Counted from the first letter of the stretch, positions 14,125-25,839 are shown. The stretch is 64,000 nt of DNA from Adineta steineri (GCA_905250115.1 CAJNOI010000009.1:1016818-1080817), one strand, 5' to 3'. Notes: a model not told the origin generated them from the sequence alone. Numbers and translations: made by a program.

Positions 14125-14760
14125 ATGATGAAACTCGAACCCATTGAAGTTGATAGTAATCATGTTGTTATCAATACAACATCCATACAACATTCTAGTC
14201 CAATAAAAAGGTCTCGCAAATCTGCACATCCATCAAAAACAATACAAACATCAATAGAATCTTCATTTATGCATCAATTAACTAAAAATTCATGTATTAC
14301 TATTCCTATTGAAGAACCAAGAATTACTCTTACAGATGATGATGATGAATCATCAAATTTACCACATTTTAGTTCTATTGATGAAGAAGATAATATTATG
14401 AGTGATGAAGAAACGCCAATTACCTATCAAAATCTAACATCAAAACGTCCACGATTAACTTATGATAAACGTTTAGAAGCTAATGCACGTGAACGTGAAC
14501 GTGTACATAATTTAACGGCTGCATTTGAAGCATTACGACAAGTTATACCTATGTATAGTGATCAACCAAAATTAAGTCGTCTTTCAATATTACGTATTGC
14601 TTGTTCATATGTTCTTGTACTTGGTGCATTAAATGAAATTGATTTTAGTGAAGGACAAAATGCTTATACATTTAATGAATGTTTTCATATGCTTTCAAGT
14701 ACAATTTTAAATGAACTTAAAAGAAAAAAATCAAATAATCACCATAATAGAAATGAATGA
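14125..14760 (+). CDS. bHLH transcription factor of the ATOH8/net family
   Basis: One coding exon of 212 codons including the stop. I prefer the ATG at 14125 because a splice acceptor (tatttag) lies just upstream and the earlier ATG at 14092 would translate intron-like sequence. The N-terminal half is acidic and Ser-rich. The bHLH domain is at about residues 113-168: basic region ANARERERVHNL, helix 1 AAFEALRQVIP, loop MYSDQPKLS, helix 2 LSILRIACSYVLVLGAL. The KLS-LxILRIAC-Y-L run followed by an acidic/aromatic DFS segment is characteristic of ATOH8 and Drosophila Net. The C-terminal FNECFHML...LKRKK also resembles the ATOH8 tail. Such factors are nuclear, bind E-boxes as dimers and act in tissue patterning. 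Family assignment is from motif recognition, not a tree. Confidence 0.85.
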   Translation: MMKLEPIEVDSNHVVINTTSIQHSSPIKRSRKSAHPSKTIQTSIESSFMHQLTKNSCITIPIEEPRITLTDDDDESSNLPHFSSIDEEDNIMSDEETPITYQNLTSKRPRLTYDKRLEANARERERVHNLTAAFEALRQVIPMYSDQPKLSRLSILRIACSYVLVLGALNEIDFSEGQNAYTFNECFHMLSSTILNELKRKKSNNHHNRNE

Positions 14761-15989
14761 CAAAATTTTCTTTTTTCTTTTTTTAAAAAACAAATATGTA
14801 TTTTATAAAGAACAGATAAAATATCAATCTATACTTTTAAGTAAAAGATTATAGAAAAAAACAATCCGAAAAGATTTTTTGTTAAATCCGGAGAGGTCTT
14901 TAACAGTTAATTTCTACCAGCTAAAATACATTTCTCAAAATCTTGTTCTCAATTATAATACTTATTATTTCAAAAACCACATGTTTCTATATATCAAACG
15001 AAAATCAACATCAAAATATAATAAACTAAATATATAAGAAGTATAAGCCACTGAGCCGCTGTCAAATAAAAATTTTTTTTTGAGTATTAACAAATAGGTA
15101 AAATTTAATTCAATAAAAGTTATCGAAAATCCGGAATTTTTCTGGAAAAACTGGAAGAGTTGGCAACACTGAGTATAATATAGTTGTTATCCCAGAAGTA
15201 GTTTTGTTTCAATATGTTTTCCATTATTCTAAAAATTCTCATGTGGCGTTTTGTTGACACGAAAGGTTCATAGGTGTATCAATTTTGATATGAAAAAATA
15301 TTATTTTATAGTTCACTCATACGGAAATACATATCAGTATCTCTCTACTCTTAGGAACAAGTCAGATTTTCCGTATCTTGCAGGTCAAAATGTCTAACAT
15401 GGCCGCTATTCAATGAAATACTTTTAAACTTGTTGTCGGAGGAGAGAACATCCAGTGTTTTATCTAGCTTTTTTCGTCCGAGGGTGCGAAATTAACTGCC
15501 GGGTGGGCAAAAATCTCTCTTCTGGGGGCAGGGGGCAAACGTAGAGTTTCAGACTCAAAAAGCATAATTTTTCTGAATTCCGGGTGGGCAAGGGCACCCT
15601 CCGAGAGGGCAAAAAGCCCCGTGCCCCTCCCCCTCTGGATAAACCACTGAGAACATCCAATTTTCACTATCGTACATCAAATATATCGAACGTGTACATG
15701 CCTACGGAATACATTTATTTTGATTACTTCAAGTCAAATAATCACTTACTCTAAATTTAATTCTCGTAGTGAATTATTTTACTCCGAAAGGAAAAACTAT
15801 GTATGTTTAGATTGATTACCATATCCTTACTTGTAAATATTTTTTACTTTCGTTTGAGCGCCCTCTCATGAATATCTACATTTTCAAAAATAAACCAACC
15901 AAAGCCTTGAACAAACGAACAATGTCTCTCTTTATTCTCATACAAATTGACAACTAACGTAAATTTTGTTTTTTCCTGAATTCTGAAAT
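14761..15989. other. Intergenic, one MITE inside
   Basis: 3' flank of the bHLH gene and 5' flank of the coiled-coil gene. AT-rich except for the MITE at 15453-15649. The opposite-strand open frames at 15460-15667 lie inside the MITE and are not genes. Confidence 0.6.
15453..15649. mobile_element. hAT-like MITE, 197 bp, perfect 8-bp duplication
   Basis: Begins CAGTGTTTTATCTAGC and ends CTGGATAAACCACTG. It is flanked on both sides by agaacatc (15445-15452 and 15650-15657), a perfect 8-bp target duplication. The terminal CAGTGNTTTATCTAG is shared with the elements at 2139 and 2671, so all three belong to one family. The GC-rich interior has G-runs and C-runs and no coding potential. Confidence 0.88.
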
Positions 15990-16469
15990 ATGACAAATAC
16001 TATAATCGATAAATTTAATACTGAATGTACGGATTATTTAAATTCACAATTAAATACTCATTTACTTGCTTCACCGTCAGTATTAGTCAATAAAACAATA
16101 TCGAACTATTATTTAAATGAATATCAACGATGTATAAAAGAACAATCAAATTTTATTAATTATATCAATGAACAAACATCTTGTTTAAATACTTTAAAAT
16201 CATGTGAAAATAATATCGATGTATTTATTCAACGTTTAAAATCAATACATGAATATGAATTAAAACAAAATGAAATCTTTGAACAAATTTTACATGAATT
16301 AACAAAAATAGTAAACATATATCTTATTAAAAATCTTTTCTTCATCGTTTATTTTTTTTCTGATTTGTAGAATCCATCAAGTAAAGAAGAACGTCTACAA
16401 TTATTAGAACAAATCAATGAACTTATTACTTTTAAAGCTAAACTATCAAATGTTAATGATAGATTTTAA
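15990..16469 (+). CDS. Small coiled-coil protein, unrecognised
   Basis: Two exons, 15990-16310 and 16371-16469, separated by a 60-bp intron, give 139 residues. It is rich in Asn, Lys, Glu and Leu with heptad-like hydrophobic spacing (YLNEYQRCIKEQ, FEQILHELTK, LQLLEQINELITFKAKL), so probably an extended coiled coil with no membrane segment or signal peptide. Size and composition recall subunits of BLOC/BORC-, HAUS- or kinetochore-type complexes, but I recognise no specific family. Confidence 0.6.
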
Positions 16470-18196
16470 AATATTTTATTGTACAATATTTAATAGAAAA
16501 TAAAATAATTGAAAAATATATAAGATTTAATACACTCTTTTTTTCAAAATCTTAGTTGGACAATATTGTTTTAAGTAGTTGTTGATTAGCTAGAAATATA
16601 ACTCAATCTCTCAATGATACGTGTTTCTTCTATAAAACTACTAGTTACTTCTAATGCATATTTTTATGTGGAAGTAAATATGAAGTGCTAAAAGCTTTCA
16701 GTATCATAACAAACTGAACGTCAGTAAAATCTATTATTCTGGCTGACATTTTTTGATATTATTATGTCAGTTAATATGACATTAACAAAATGCGTAATAT
16801 ATAGGAAATTAAATTTAATCCGATTTACTTTTAATGAATAATAGTAAAGATACTGTTATATTGTTCATCATTTAGTATTCTTTTATTAATAATAGACTAT
16901 AACAAAAGCAAAATTATTAACATTGAGTAGATTTGCCTTAAAAAGAAAAAAAAATTCTTCCCTTTTTTTTTCATTCTTCATATATAAATCTAGGAGTACC
17001 TTATGAATAGAATAAATGTCTGTTATTCTTATGATCTGTCATGAGAAACAAATTTGATAGCTGTCAGAAACATTTGCCACTCGATGGACATTCATTTGAT
17101 GAATTCTTTTTTTTTCTCCTCATGTAATCTGTCATATCAAATAATTAGGGAATATTGTGATTTTTAATTTCCGGTATTTTTCTTCAGTTAAAATCAAGAG
17201 ACATCCTTTTAACAATGAAAAAAAAACTAAGGAAATAATTACATTGAATAATATTGTTGACAAATATCACTATTTATCTTGTATAAAGAAAAATTCATCG
17301 ACCATATTTAACATAGAAAATGAATACAAACTAAATTTGTTTATTCTAGTCTTAAATGAACTTTCATCATTGAGACAGTTTTTCAATAAAAACAAAAGAA
17401 ACTTCAACTAATGTAACTGACATTTTTATGATGAGTGTAAAAATAGAATTATGCGTAGTTGGAAAAAAATAGCATAATCTATTATTTGAAGAAGAAAAAC
17501 AAAATCAATAATTGATCTAATACGGCATTCGTAACGGAATAATTTAAAGGTTTTGTTTTTCACCTTAACAACAATACCCATGTTCAATCTCTTAATGTCA
17601 ACAATATATTCTCTATGTGTTAGTATAATAGACAAATCAAACTAGTGTTGTTAGTTAAGAAAAATATATAAGTAGTATCGCATCATTTATTATGAAAAAT
17701 AGAGAGAGAAAAAAAATTTATTCATCTGTTCTGTTTGCTAGAGACATAATCAATGAGTCAATTTTTCTACATGACTGCTGTTGATGACAGGAGACGCAAA
17801 AAATATTAAGAGTAGGGAAAAGAAAAACGAAGCTAGAATCTAGCAGAGACTTGCAGAATAAAAAAAAAAAAAGGAAAATGAAGAAATAAAGCAGTAGTGA
17901 AATAGAATGTTTTACTGTTGAAGTATATATGTCAAAAGCGAGAAAGAAAGAAAGAAAAGTGATGTTGATGATGCTGATGACTCGTTGAGCAAAAGGAAAA
18001 AGGAAGAATAATTCGTATTATTTTTTTAAAAAGAAAAAGAGCTTCATCATTACTTAGTAAGCGTATATAATATTCTAGTTAGCAACCACGCATACGATTT
18101 TGTATACAATGTAAGTGCTACTATTAATACAGAAGAAGAAGAAAAAAAGAGCCTAAATTATTACTTAAATCTTTTTTTTGTTTCTCTTATTATAGA
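16470..18196. other. Intergenic, AT-rich
   Basis: No supported exon or RNA. Contains purine-rich tracts (17700-17720, 17860-17890) and, close to the next gene, a GTAAGT at about 18111 and an acceptor at about 18195 that could bound a 5' UTR intron. Confidence 0.45.
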
Positions 18197-18804
18197 ATGC
18201 TATTAAATGCTAATATTTGGAAATATTTAACTGGAATTATTTTACATTTTTTGATCATTATTAAACCTTTATCAAGTCAAGGTGTATCGTGCTATAAATG
18301 TATGACAACAGATCCAACGAATGATGCTTGTCGAGATCCATTTTCATCGTTGCTTAATCCAATTCAAAATGATTGTCAAGTAAATATCTTAATTTTGTTT
18401 TTTTGCTTTAAATAATTAGTATACATCTGTACTATATAATTATTTTATCTATATAGGCTACATCAGTAGGAAAAATTGGAACATTTCCAGCACGATATTG
18501 TGTTAAAATTACTGGTCGTGTTACAAGTGTTGATCCAAATGCGAATGCTTCTTATTTGAATGCTATTCTTTATTATCGTACATGTGTTATTGATAATATA
18601 ATGGATTCAACAAAATCATTAGAAACAACTGGTAATTTTCGTTTACAAGGTTTGCAAGGTATGCAAGGATCGATACGATTGCAAGGTTTTATGTCACTTT
18701 GTACAGCTGATGGATGTAATCATTCAAATCTATTACATTCATCCTTATCAACTATTATTATAAGTTTATTGTTAACGAGATATATCAGTGGATTTTATTA
18801 CTAA
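18197..18804 (+). CDS. Ly6/quiver-like Cys-rich GPI-type surface protein
   Basis: Two exons, 18197-18379 and 18457-18804, give 176 residues. Residues 1-28 are a signal peptide (hydrophobic ILHFLIIIKPLSSQG). The mature part opens with CYKC and continues CRDPF, a Cys in NDCQ, YCVKI, RTCV and LCTADGCN, which is the three-finger/Ly6 pattern ending in CN. The CYKC-x-CRDPF spacing is most like the quiver/sleepless subfamily. The C-terminus is a hydrophobic tail (STIIISLLLTRYI) after a small-residue Ser-rich stretch, as in GPI-anchor signals. Quiver proteins modulate ion channels and receptors at the neuronal surface; that role here is inference. An internal LQGLQGMQG stretch is an unusual insertion for the fold. 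Confidence 0.75.
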
Positions 18805-20523
18805 AAGTATGTGAATGTTATAAATAAGAATAAGTTATTATATATTTTTCTTTTTCAAAATTTCTAATAAAAATTAAATATTGTATTTCATAAAAATATG
18901 AATTTATCGAATTGATGCAATAGGAGAAAAAAAAGATAATTTATAAATTTTCTTCCGATAATAAAATACTTCTAAAAATTACTATCTATTGTACATGACA
19001 TTTCTTACTATAGTTCCCAGACGATACATTATAATTCTCTAAGTAAAAATTTCTTTTAACGTGTAGACATAAATCCGAAATACTATATTTGATATAACGG
19101 AAGAATATTACGCCATAAGCAATGTGACGTATGTCTTTTAAACTGATAGGTGTTATTTTTACATCAGTATAAAGAATAAAATTTATGATGAAAAATAATC
19201 ATCATCAAACTAAAAGAATGTATATGTTTAACAAACGATAATAAGATAATCATGAAATAGTGAAACATTCTTCGATAATCCATTGAGAATTCACATCTGT
19301 AATAATGCAAGATTTTCTTTATACTCAGTTCTTGTTTCTTACTTTATTCTATTTCGAAAGAAAAACATAAGTAACTAATATAATACTACAAAAAAGATGA
19401 GAGCTGAAAATAATAGATATCATTGAAGCATACTGAATTTAAATGACAAGAATTTGAATTGTTTTCCATAAAAATCTTTTATAAGACTTCTTCTTAATTG
19501 CTTAATATTATTCCATGCTTATTTTGTCTGCAGTAATATCAGTAGGTTAAATCTATTGGTAATGAGTATTCTCATCAGTCAAATGATAGGAATTCTAATC
19601 TACGGAAAACATCGTTTTTTTTCCTTATTTATTATCTAATATTTTAGTTGAATGAATAATTCTTGTTTTAAAGAACTACGTAATACGAATATAATATATA
19701 TGCATGATTTTGAATATAAAAAAAAGTTTTTTTTCTTATTGTTGATTATGGACGGGTGGTTAGTAATTAATTTGATCTTCTTAAGAGACTATTGAATCAC
19801 TCGCATGACAAACTCAATCGATTGTTGTTTCTTTGAAGTTTTTGAACTAAATAAAGTTTTGAAATCTGATTACGTTTCACTCCGTTAGAATAATCTCCTA
19901 TATATAAAAATAACACAAAAAAAACTGATTTTCAAAATTGGAAAATAACGAATTGTTTACTTACTTATCTGTTATACAGACACAAATGAAAATAAATTAT
20001 CCATTGACTTAGATTATCATTCATTGGCAGATATTTTTAGAACTGGATAATCAATAACAAAGAGCAGAAATTATTAGTTAATGTACTTTGATATTAAATT
20101 ACAGGCGGATGGTATGCTATCTAGTTCATCTCTCTAATTATGTCACTGATATTTAAAAGATCATTGTAATCCGTTTTTTTTCGCTAGGTCCACCTTTATG
20201 TTATACATAATAGTATTCAGATTTAAATTCGAAAGAACGACAAGGCATATCAATATTTTTATTTCTCAGAAATATAGATCATGTTCAAGTATATTCTATT
20301 ACAGTATCCATACTTATGCAGATCTTTTCCGTCTTACATGTTCCAAGCTACTCAACTATCGATGTGTTGTCATATTTCAAAATGGTCGAAAAGAAATAAT
20401 TCAGATCTTGAACAGATAAATAACAGCAGGATTTTATTGATATGTATGTATATATATATAATATATATACGATTATGCCATAACAAGAACAGATAAAGAC
20501 AAAAAAGTTAATGAAATTTGTAA
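18805..20523. other. Intergenic, AT-rich
   Basis: Between convergent 3' ends (Ly6-like gene on +, MCM10 on -). I see no convincing exon, RNA gene or transposon. The ORFs at 20198-20496 lack splice or family support. Confidence 0.45.
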
Positions 20524-23289
20524 TTAATCGACAACACTAGGTAATTTTTCATAAGTAACAAATGAATTAAGAAATTTTTCTTCTTCACCACGCAATAATA
20601 AAATTTCATCTTCAAATTTTGCTCCATGACGTTCACGAATTAAAGCTGTACGACGAAAACCTTTTAAACTACGACAATTTGTACAATTTTCTACTGGATA
20701 TTGTGACCAAGTAAATATACGTTTATGACATTCAATACATTCAAAAAATTTTTGTTTTACTTCACATATTTTAACATAATGTTGTTTTTGTTTACATATT
20801 ACCGATTGTTTATATGCTGTATAATGACATTGTCGACAAACAACAACTTTTATATCACGTTCCATTATTTCAAGAAGTTTTTCTTCAATATTTTCTTTCT
20901 TTTTATAACGTTCAAATATTTCATCCAATGTCATTTGACTATATAATTCAGCATAGGAAGATTTCATATTCATTACATCAGCAAAACGTTTTTGATCATC
21001 GGCATTATTTGATACTTTAAGACGTTTCGATGAAAGATTTACATCCGAATCATTATTTAATCGTTTAGACGAAGGAGAAGTTATATCAGCAGATACTAAT
21101 GATTGATCTGTTTTTGGTGTAATCTGTTTTTGTGCAAGACGTTGTTTAAGTATATCAATTGCACGTTGTTTAGCACTATTGATTGCTTCAGAACTTGCTG
21201 ATTTAGTTAAATCAACAAATAGTTTAGGTGACGAAACTAAAATGAATACGAAACAACATTTTTGTTGATTTTCATATAGACTATTTATGACTTACCCTTG
21301 TTAATAATAGGCGTAGAAATTATTTCTTTCTGATGTTCAGGTGATTTCGATGCAGCCATTGGATATGAACGAATTTGTGACATATCAACTTCATCTCTAT
21401 GTTTTGTTTCATCATATTTAATTCTTTTTGTTTTACTAGCTGCTTGTTTAGCATGATAAAGGTCACGAACATCAGCCATTGAATCAGCTAAACCTGAATT
21501 GACAAAACGAAAAAGATGTATTCATAGATAATCTACAAACAATAAGAACCTTTTGTTTCATCACTTCGTATACATATTTGTGGATCATCTTCAATACCTA
21601 ACATAACAAGCATTGATTTTTCTTTAGTATTAAGTCCATTTCCGGCTAATTGTGCAGATTCCTTTGTCTTTCTTCCTGTTGATTTCGATGACCATGATGA
21701 ATTACCCCCACCACCACCACCATCGGTACTACTACCAAGTGAAGCGAATTTTTTTGGTACAAATGAACCTGTACTTTGTAAATTCATTCTTGACGAATTT
21801 CCAGCATTAAATTTATTATTATTATTATAATTATTTTTTTGACCACTTTTATGTATTTGATGAGCATGTGTAACACAATATTCACAGGAATGTCGATCAA
21901 TTAATATTTTACATTGTTCACCGGATTTTGTTTTAGCTTTACATTGTCCTAAATCAGGATTTGAACCAAGAATTGAAAGATTACGTTCTTGTTTTATTGA
22001 TAATTGTCCAGATTTTTTTGTGTCACCATCATAAACAAGTAAAACACTCGATAATGTTGTTTTCCATAAAGTTTGATGTGCATCACCAAATAAAAACATA
22101 TTTATTGTTGTTTTAAAATCTGTTATACGCCAAATACTATATGTTGAACCATTACTTGCTTGTTTAACATCAGATTTATGAGCTAATACAGCCATAGTAC
22201 ACCATTCTGCAGGCATTGGTGGAGGTTGTTTATCAATTTCAGATAAACGAATAAATTTTGTTAATGTTATTTTAGTTTTTATTTCACTTGGTGTATAATT
22301 AAGTGTACCGATACGAATATGTGTTGTTGGTTCAGTATAAACTGAAGGTGTTATAGTTGATTGTGTTTTTGATACTGTGGATAAAGTAGTACTTGCAGAA
22401 GATTGTGGTTTTTTTAATACTACTAATGAACTAAAGTAAAAAAATATCAGTTATATAATTCAATCTCTATAGACTTTTTTAGATATAGCTAATCGAATTT
22501 GAATAGATTCTGTATGGTATTATCCATACAAGACGTCGAAAGTATACATTTTTTTATTGATTGCCAGGGACGTACCGAGGATGGGGCTTGACATCCCCCT
22601 ACTACTTTTGAATTTTGTATTGAAAATATGACCTATGTTCACTGTACGCCCCTGTTGATCACTCCCTTCTCGTTTTCTGGACGTTCGCTATGAAAAAATT
22701 CTTCAGAAAAGAATCTAATTATTTACTTATACTGTACTTTTTTTCTATTCGACAACAATTTTTCATTGAAACACGAGAGAATCGTAGTAAATATTCTTTT
22801 AAAAATACTATTACAAGTCACATTGCTAAATGAAAATCGTAGTAAATATTCGAAGGTTCATGTATGTTTAACGTCGAACGTGTTTTTTAATTTTGATTGT
22901 TTCTTCGCTTGAACGTCCTTCATGGATAATTTATAATTTCTTTCTAAGGATACAAAACTTAACATCTTTATACTGAAATCTTTTTGACTATTCTCAATAA
23001 AAACGAACAAGTGAATTGTAAAAATGTTCTCGTACTTTGATTTTTCCGTTCCAAATAATACACCCATATCAGTATCAGAAAGTTTGTATGTCGGAGTTTT
23101 TTTAGTATCTTCGGTTTGATCAACAAGTGAATATGTTAATTCAATTAATTGATCAGGTGTCATTGTTTCTGCTTGTTCAACAAATGATAATGGTATTATA
23201 GATTGTTCATCTTTCTTCTCTTCATTATCTTCTTGCTCATCTTCAGCAAGCATTGCTGCTAATTCATCATCATCTATTTCATTGTCCAT
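20524..23289 (-). CDS. MCM10: DNA replication factor MCM10
   Basis: Four exons in frame: 23036-23289, 21550-22430, 21296-21493 and 20524-21236, totalling 681 residues. The N-terminal exon is acidic (MDNEIDDDELAAMLAEDEQ). Exon 2 carries the MCM10 core: an OB fold with FSIW-type SIWRITDF and MFLFGDAHQTLWKT, then a CCCH-type zinc finger, LGQCKAKTKSGEQC followed by CEYCVTH. The last exon has the metazoan C-terminal zinc region, VVCRQCHY..., FFECIEC..., NCTNCRSLKGFRR, and ends with RGEEEKFLNSF. MCM10 is a nuclear DNA-binding protein that helps activate the CMG helicase and recruits polymerase alpha. Human MCM10 is longer; the loss is mainly in the N-terminal and linker parts. The exon 2 donor reads G|GTTCTT, a weak site, but it gives the only frame-preserving join to exon 3. 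Intron 1 (22431-23035) contains a small MITE. Confidence 0.92.
22565..22654. mobile_element. Short hAT-like MITE in MCM10 intron 1
   Basis: Starts CAGGGACGTAC and ends GTACGCCCCTG: 11-bp inverted termini with one mismatch. Flanks ttgattgc (22557-22564) and ttgatcac (22655-22662) agree at 6 of 8 positions, consistent with a decayed 8-bp duplication. Only 90 bp long and non-coding. Confidence 0.65.
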
Positions 23290-24037
23290 CTAAAAATCAA
23301 TACGTTATTTATCTTATCAAATATGACATATATAAATCATCTTTAGTTTCGTTCAAAAATCGATATTATAAATTAAAGGCCAATCGAAGAATATCATAAT
23401 CATTCAATGACATCTATTGAAATCATATATTTTTAATCTCGGGACTCTACATGATAACACAAAATAGTTTATTTATTTATTTATTTCATTTCACATAAAA
23501 TATCTTATTGGTAAGTCGTAATACTGATTTAAAAAAAAATCGAAGATTAGAGTAGACTCTATTAATTTAATTAAATAAAGTCTTAGTATTTTCTTCGAAT
23601 ATTATTCTAAAGATATTCAAAAATTGAAGGTTTTCTTCAATTAATCTATAATATCTTTACTATGAATAGATCAAATTATGAAGGATATATACATGTTTAT
23701 AATTCTTGTTTAATAAATCTCTTCGGAGAATATAACTTGAATTAGTATGTAATTAAATATATTTCTTTCTGATCTTAATAGTAACATTTATATATATATA
23801 TGAATCATATAATGTACTTTTATTAATCGATAATCGATATCTATTTATTTTTTAATTATAATTGATATATTGTTTATAGAAGAATCTGATTTTCGATTAT
23901 ATTTAGTATCGATCCTAGAATTTATTCCTGAACAAAACGAGAAAAAAAAGAATTTTCTAATATATGATTTGAATAAAAACGTCGTTCGTGTGAAATTCAT
24001 TCTATTGATTTATCAATTGAAAATAATAGAATATTTG
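23290..24037. other. Intergenic, AT-rich
   Basis: 5' flank of MCM10 and 3' flank of the TMEM163-like gene. The only open frame (23870-24115) overlaps the end of the TMEM163-like coding region on the other strand and has no support. Confidence 0.5.
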
Positions 24038-24814
24038 TCAAGTACCAATAACATAATTACTAGTGTTAATTCCGCCGAAAGCATGACCATGATCATCATC
24101 GTCACTTTCGTGTAACATCTTTTTTAATTTTTCTTCACGTATTTTACGAGCATATTCTGTATTCATTATTGTTATTGAATCTAATATTAATTTTCCTCCA
24201 GCAAGAAATAAAAATAAAGCCATTAAAGCTTGTATAAGATCATCAAGATGTGTAAATTGATTAATAAATACAACACGATCCCAAACTATAAGTGGTAAAA
24301 CCATAATAATACCAATAATTGAATTTAATGTATCATATTTTAATGCTATGGATCGAATTTGTTTACTAATACGTATTTTTATTATTGATAAGATTGTAAA
24401 TACAATAATATGTATAAAAGAATATATAACAACAGTAAGATCAGGTCGAACACTTGGTGGTGACATCATACTTTGTATAGCACGACTTTCAATAGCAAGA
24501 AATGATCCAATAAATAATGCACCAATAACACAACAAGCAAGTATATCACGACGACGACTATCATGAGTTGTTTTTGCCATTAAATGCCAGGATACAAAAC
24601 TTGTACATAATGAATCCATAAATGTATGAACGGAATATGAAAAACCAACAAATGATTTTGTACGAATACAATTAATAAATGCTGTAAGACCAAGTGTAAT
24701 ATCAAATATAAATGAAATAACACATGCCCAAAATGCTATACGACGTAAACGTTGAAATTTCTCATGATCTATTGTATCGGTATTGAAATTTTTATCATTT
24801 TGTAAAGATTCCAT
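24038..24814 (-). CDS. TMEM163-like six-helix membrane protein
   Basis: Single exon, 258 residues. After a short cytosolic N-terminus come about six hydrophobic helices: IAFWACVISFIFDITLGLT (about 28-46), a segment around FSYSVHTFMDSLCTSFVSW, ILACCVIGALFIGSFLAI, VVIYSFIHIIVFTILSII, IIGIIMVLPLIVW, and LIQALMALFLFLAGGKLIL. The C-terminus is charged (REEKLKKMLHESDDDDHGH). Helix order, the RR start and the His-x-Asp placement in helix 2 resemble TMEM163, a vesicular and plasma-membrane zinc-efflux protein related to cation-diffusion facilitators. An intronless gene between spliced neighbours could reflect retroposition or intron loss. The zinc role is by family only. Confidence 0.7.
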   Translation of the reverse strand: MESLQNDKNFNTDTIDHEKFQRLRRIAFWACVISFIFDITLGLTAFINCIRTKSFVGFSYSVHTFMDSLCTSFVSWHLMAKTTHDSRRRDILACCVIGALFIGSFLAIESRAIQSMMSPPSVRPDLTVVIYSFIHIIVFTILSIIKIRISKQIRSIALKYDTLNSIIGIIMVLPLIVWDRVVFINQFTHLDDLIQALMALFLFLAGGKLILDSITIMNTEYARKIREEKLKKMLHESDDDDHGHAFGGINTSNYVIGT

Positions 24815-25077
24815 TAGTATACGTGATTTATTTAGTTCAATAATATCATTTAAATTAAAATCAAAACAAATTTTGTACTATTACGCTTTTGCAATTATTC
24901 TACAATACATATACATATGTATGTTGGTATGTTCCTTTGCGATTGAAAGGAATAATAAAGCAAATCGTTCAAGCGAAACTATCGTCATATAAGAGCGTAC
25001 TTTTTTTTGTCAAATAGGACATACAAGAAGAAAAAAGACTACAGCAAAATATAAAGAAAAGAAGAAGAAAGAAAAAA

Positions 25078-25839
25078 TTATAATTGTTTAGTTAATAATT
25101 GACATCGATCATGTTCTCCAGCTAGGCTAGCTAAACGAATATTATCATATTTCGTATAAATAATTTCTTGATGCACTTGAAAACCTTGTTTACGAAATGC
25201 TTTCGATGAATAAAGACTTGTAGCTTCTGAAAATGCACCTTTTATATTCAATACATTTTTTGCACGTTCTAAACTTGCATGAATTAATTTTTCTGTTAGT
25301 CTTAATCCACGATAATGTGCATCAATAGCAATAATAACAACATGTAATAAATGATCTGTATTCATTTCTTCAAATAAATCTGTTGTACCATGAACATGTT
25401 TAAGTACACCTAAGATAAAACGTAATTTTTCTGATTGAAAATTATTTACATCAAATTTGTCTTGATTATTATTTGTTGTTGTTGAAGATAAACGATGTTT
25501 TATTAAATTTAAAATAACACCAATAATTTTTTGTGTTTGAATATCAATAGCTACAAATGAACATTGATCTTCTAAAGCTATTGATATAACAAGTTCAGTA
25601 AATTCAGCTGCTTCGTATGGAAGATCAAATGCAAGACATTTATTTAAAGGTTCATCACGAAAAAAAGTATTTGTAACAAGTTCAAATACTTTTTCACGAT
25701 GTTCAATATTCATAATACATAAATCAATTGTTGGTGGTTGAAACCATATTTTTGAAAGTGGTGGCGTTGATGGACATGAAGATGTTGGAGAAATTGAACC
25801 AGATCGTTCAATTAGACGTTTACGTAGAGATGAATGCAT
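25078..25839 (-). CDS. GNAT-family N-acetyltransferase (arylalkylamine/dopamine NAT-like)
   Basis: Single exon, 253 residues. An N-terminal Ser/Pro-rich extension of about 35 residues precedes a GNAT core. The pattern near residues 45-80 (VFELVTNTFFRDEPLNKCL) is the dopamine/arylalkylamine NAT start with FFxDEPL. Motif A follows near 165-190: VVIIAIDAHYRGLRLTEKLI. The usual acetyl-CoA loop in this family is R/Q-x-x-G-x-G/A; here the second glycine is replaced in RGLRLT. A later segment, EATSLYSSKAFRKQGFQ, matches motif B. Such enzymes acetylate aromatic amines or related amines in the cytosol. The substrate is not deducible. Confidence 0.78.
   Translation of the reverse strand: MHSSLRKRLIERSGSISPTSSCPSTPPLSKIWFQPPTIDLCIMNIEHREKVFELVTNTFFRDEPLNKCLAFDLPYEAAEFTELVISIALEDQCSFVAIDIQTQKIIGVILNLIKHRLSSTTTNNNQDKFDVNNFQSEKLRFILGVLKHVHGTTDLFEEMNTDHLLHVVIIAIDAHYRGLRLTEKLIHASLERAKNVLNIKGAFSEATSLYSSKAFRKQGFQVHQEIIYTKYDNIRLASLAGEHDRCQLLTKQL

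Noticed and set aside
15460..15667. Overlapping minus-strand open frames of 66-67 codons
   Set aside because: They lie within the GC-rich interior of a MITE and are by-products of its composition.
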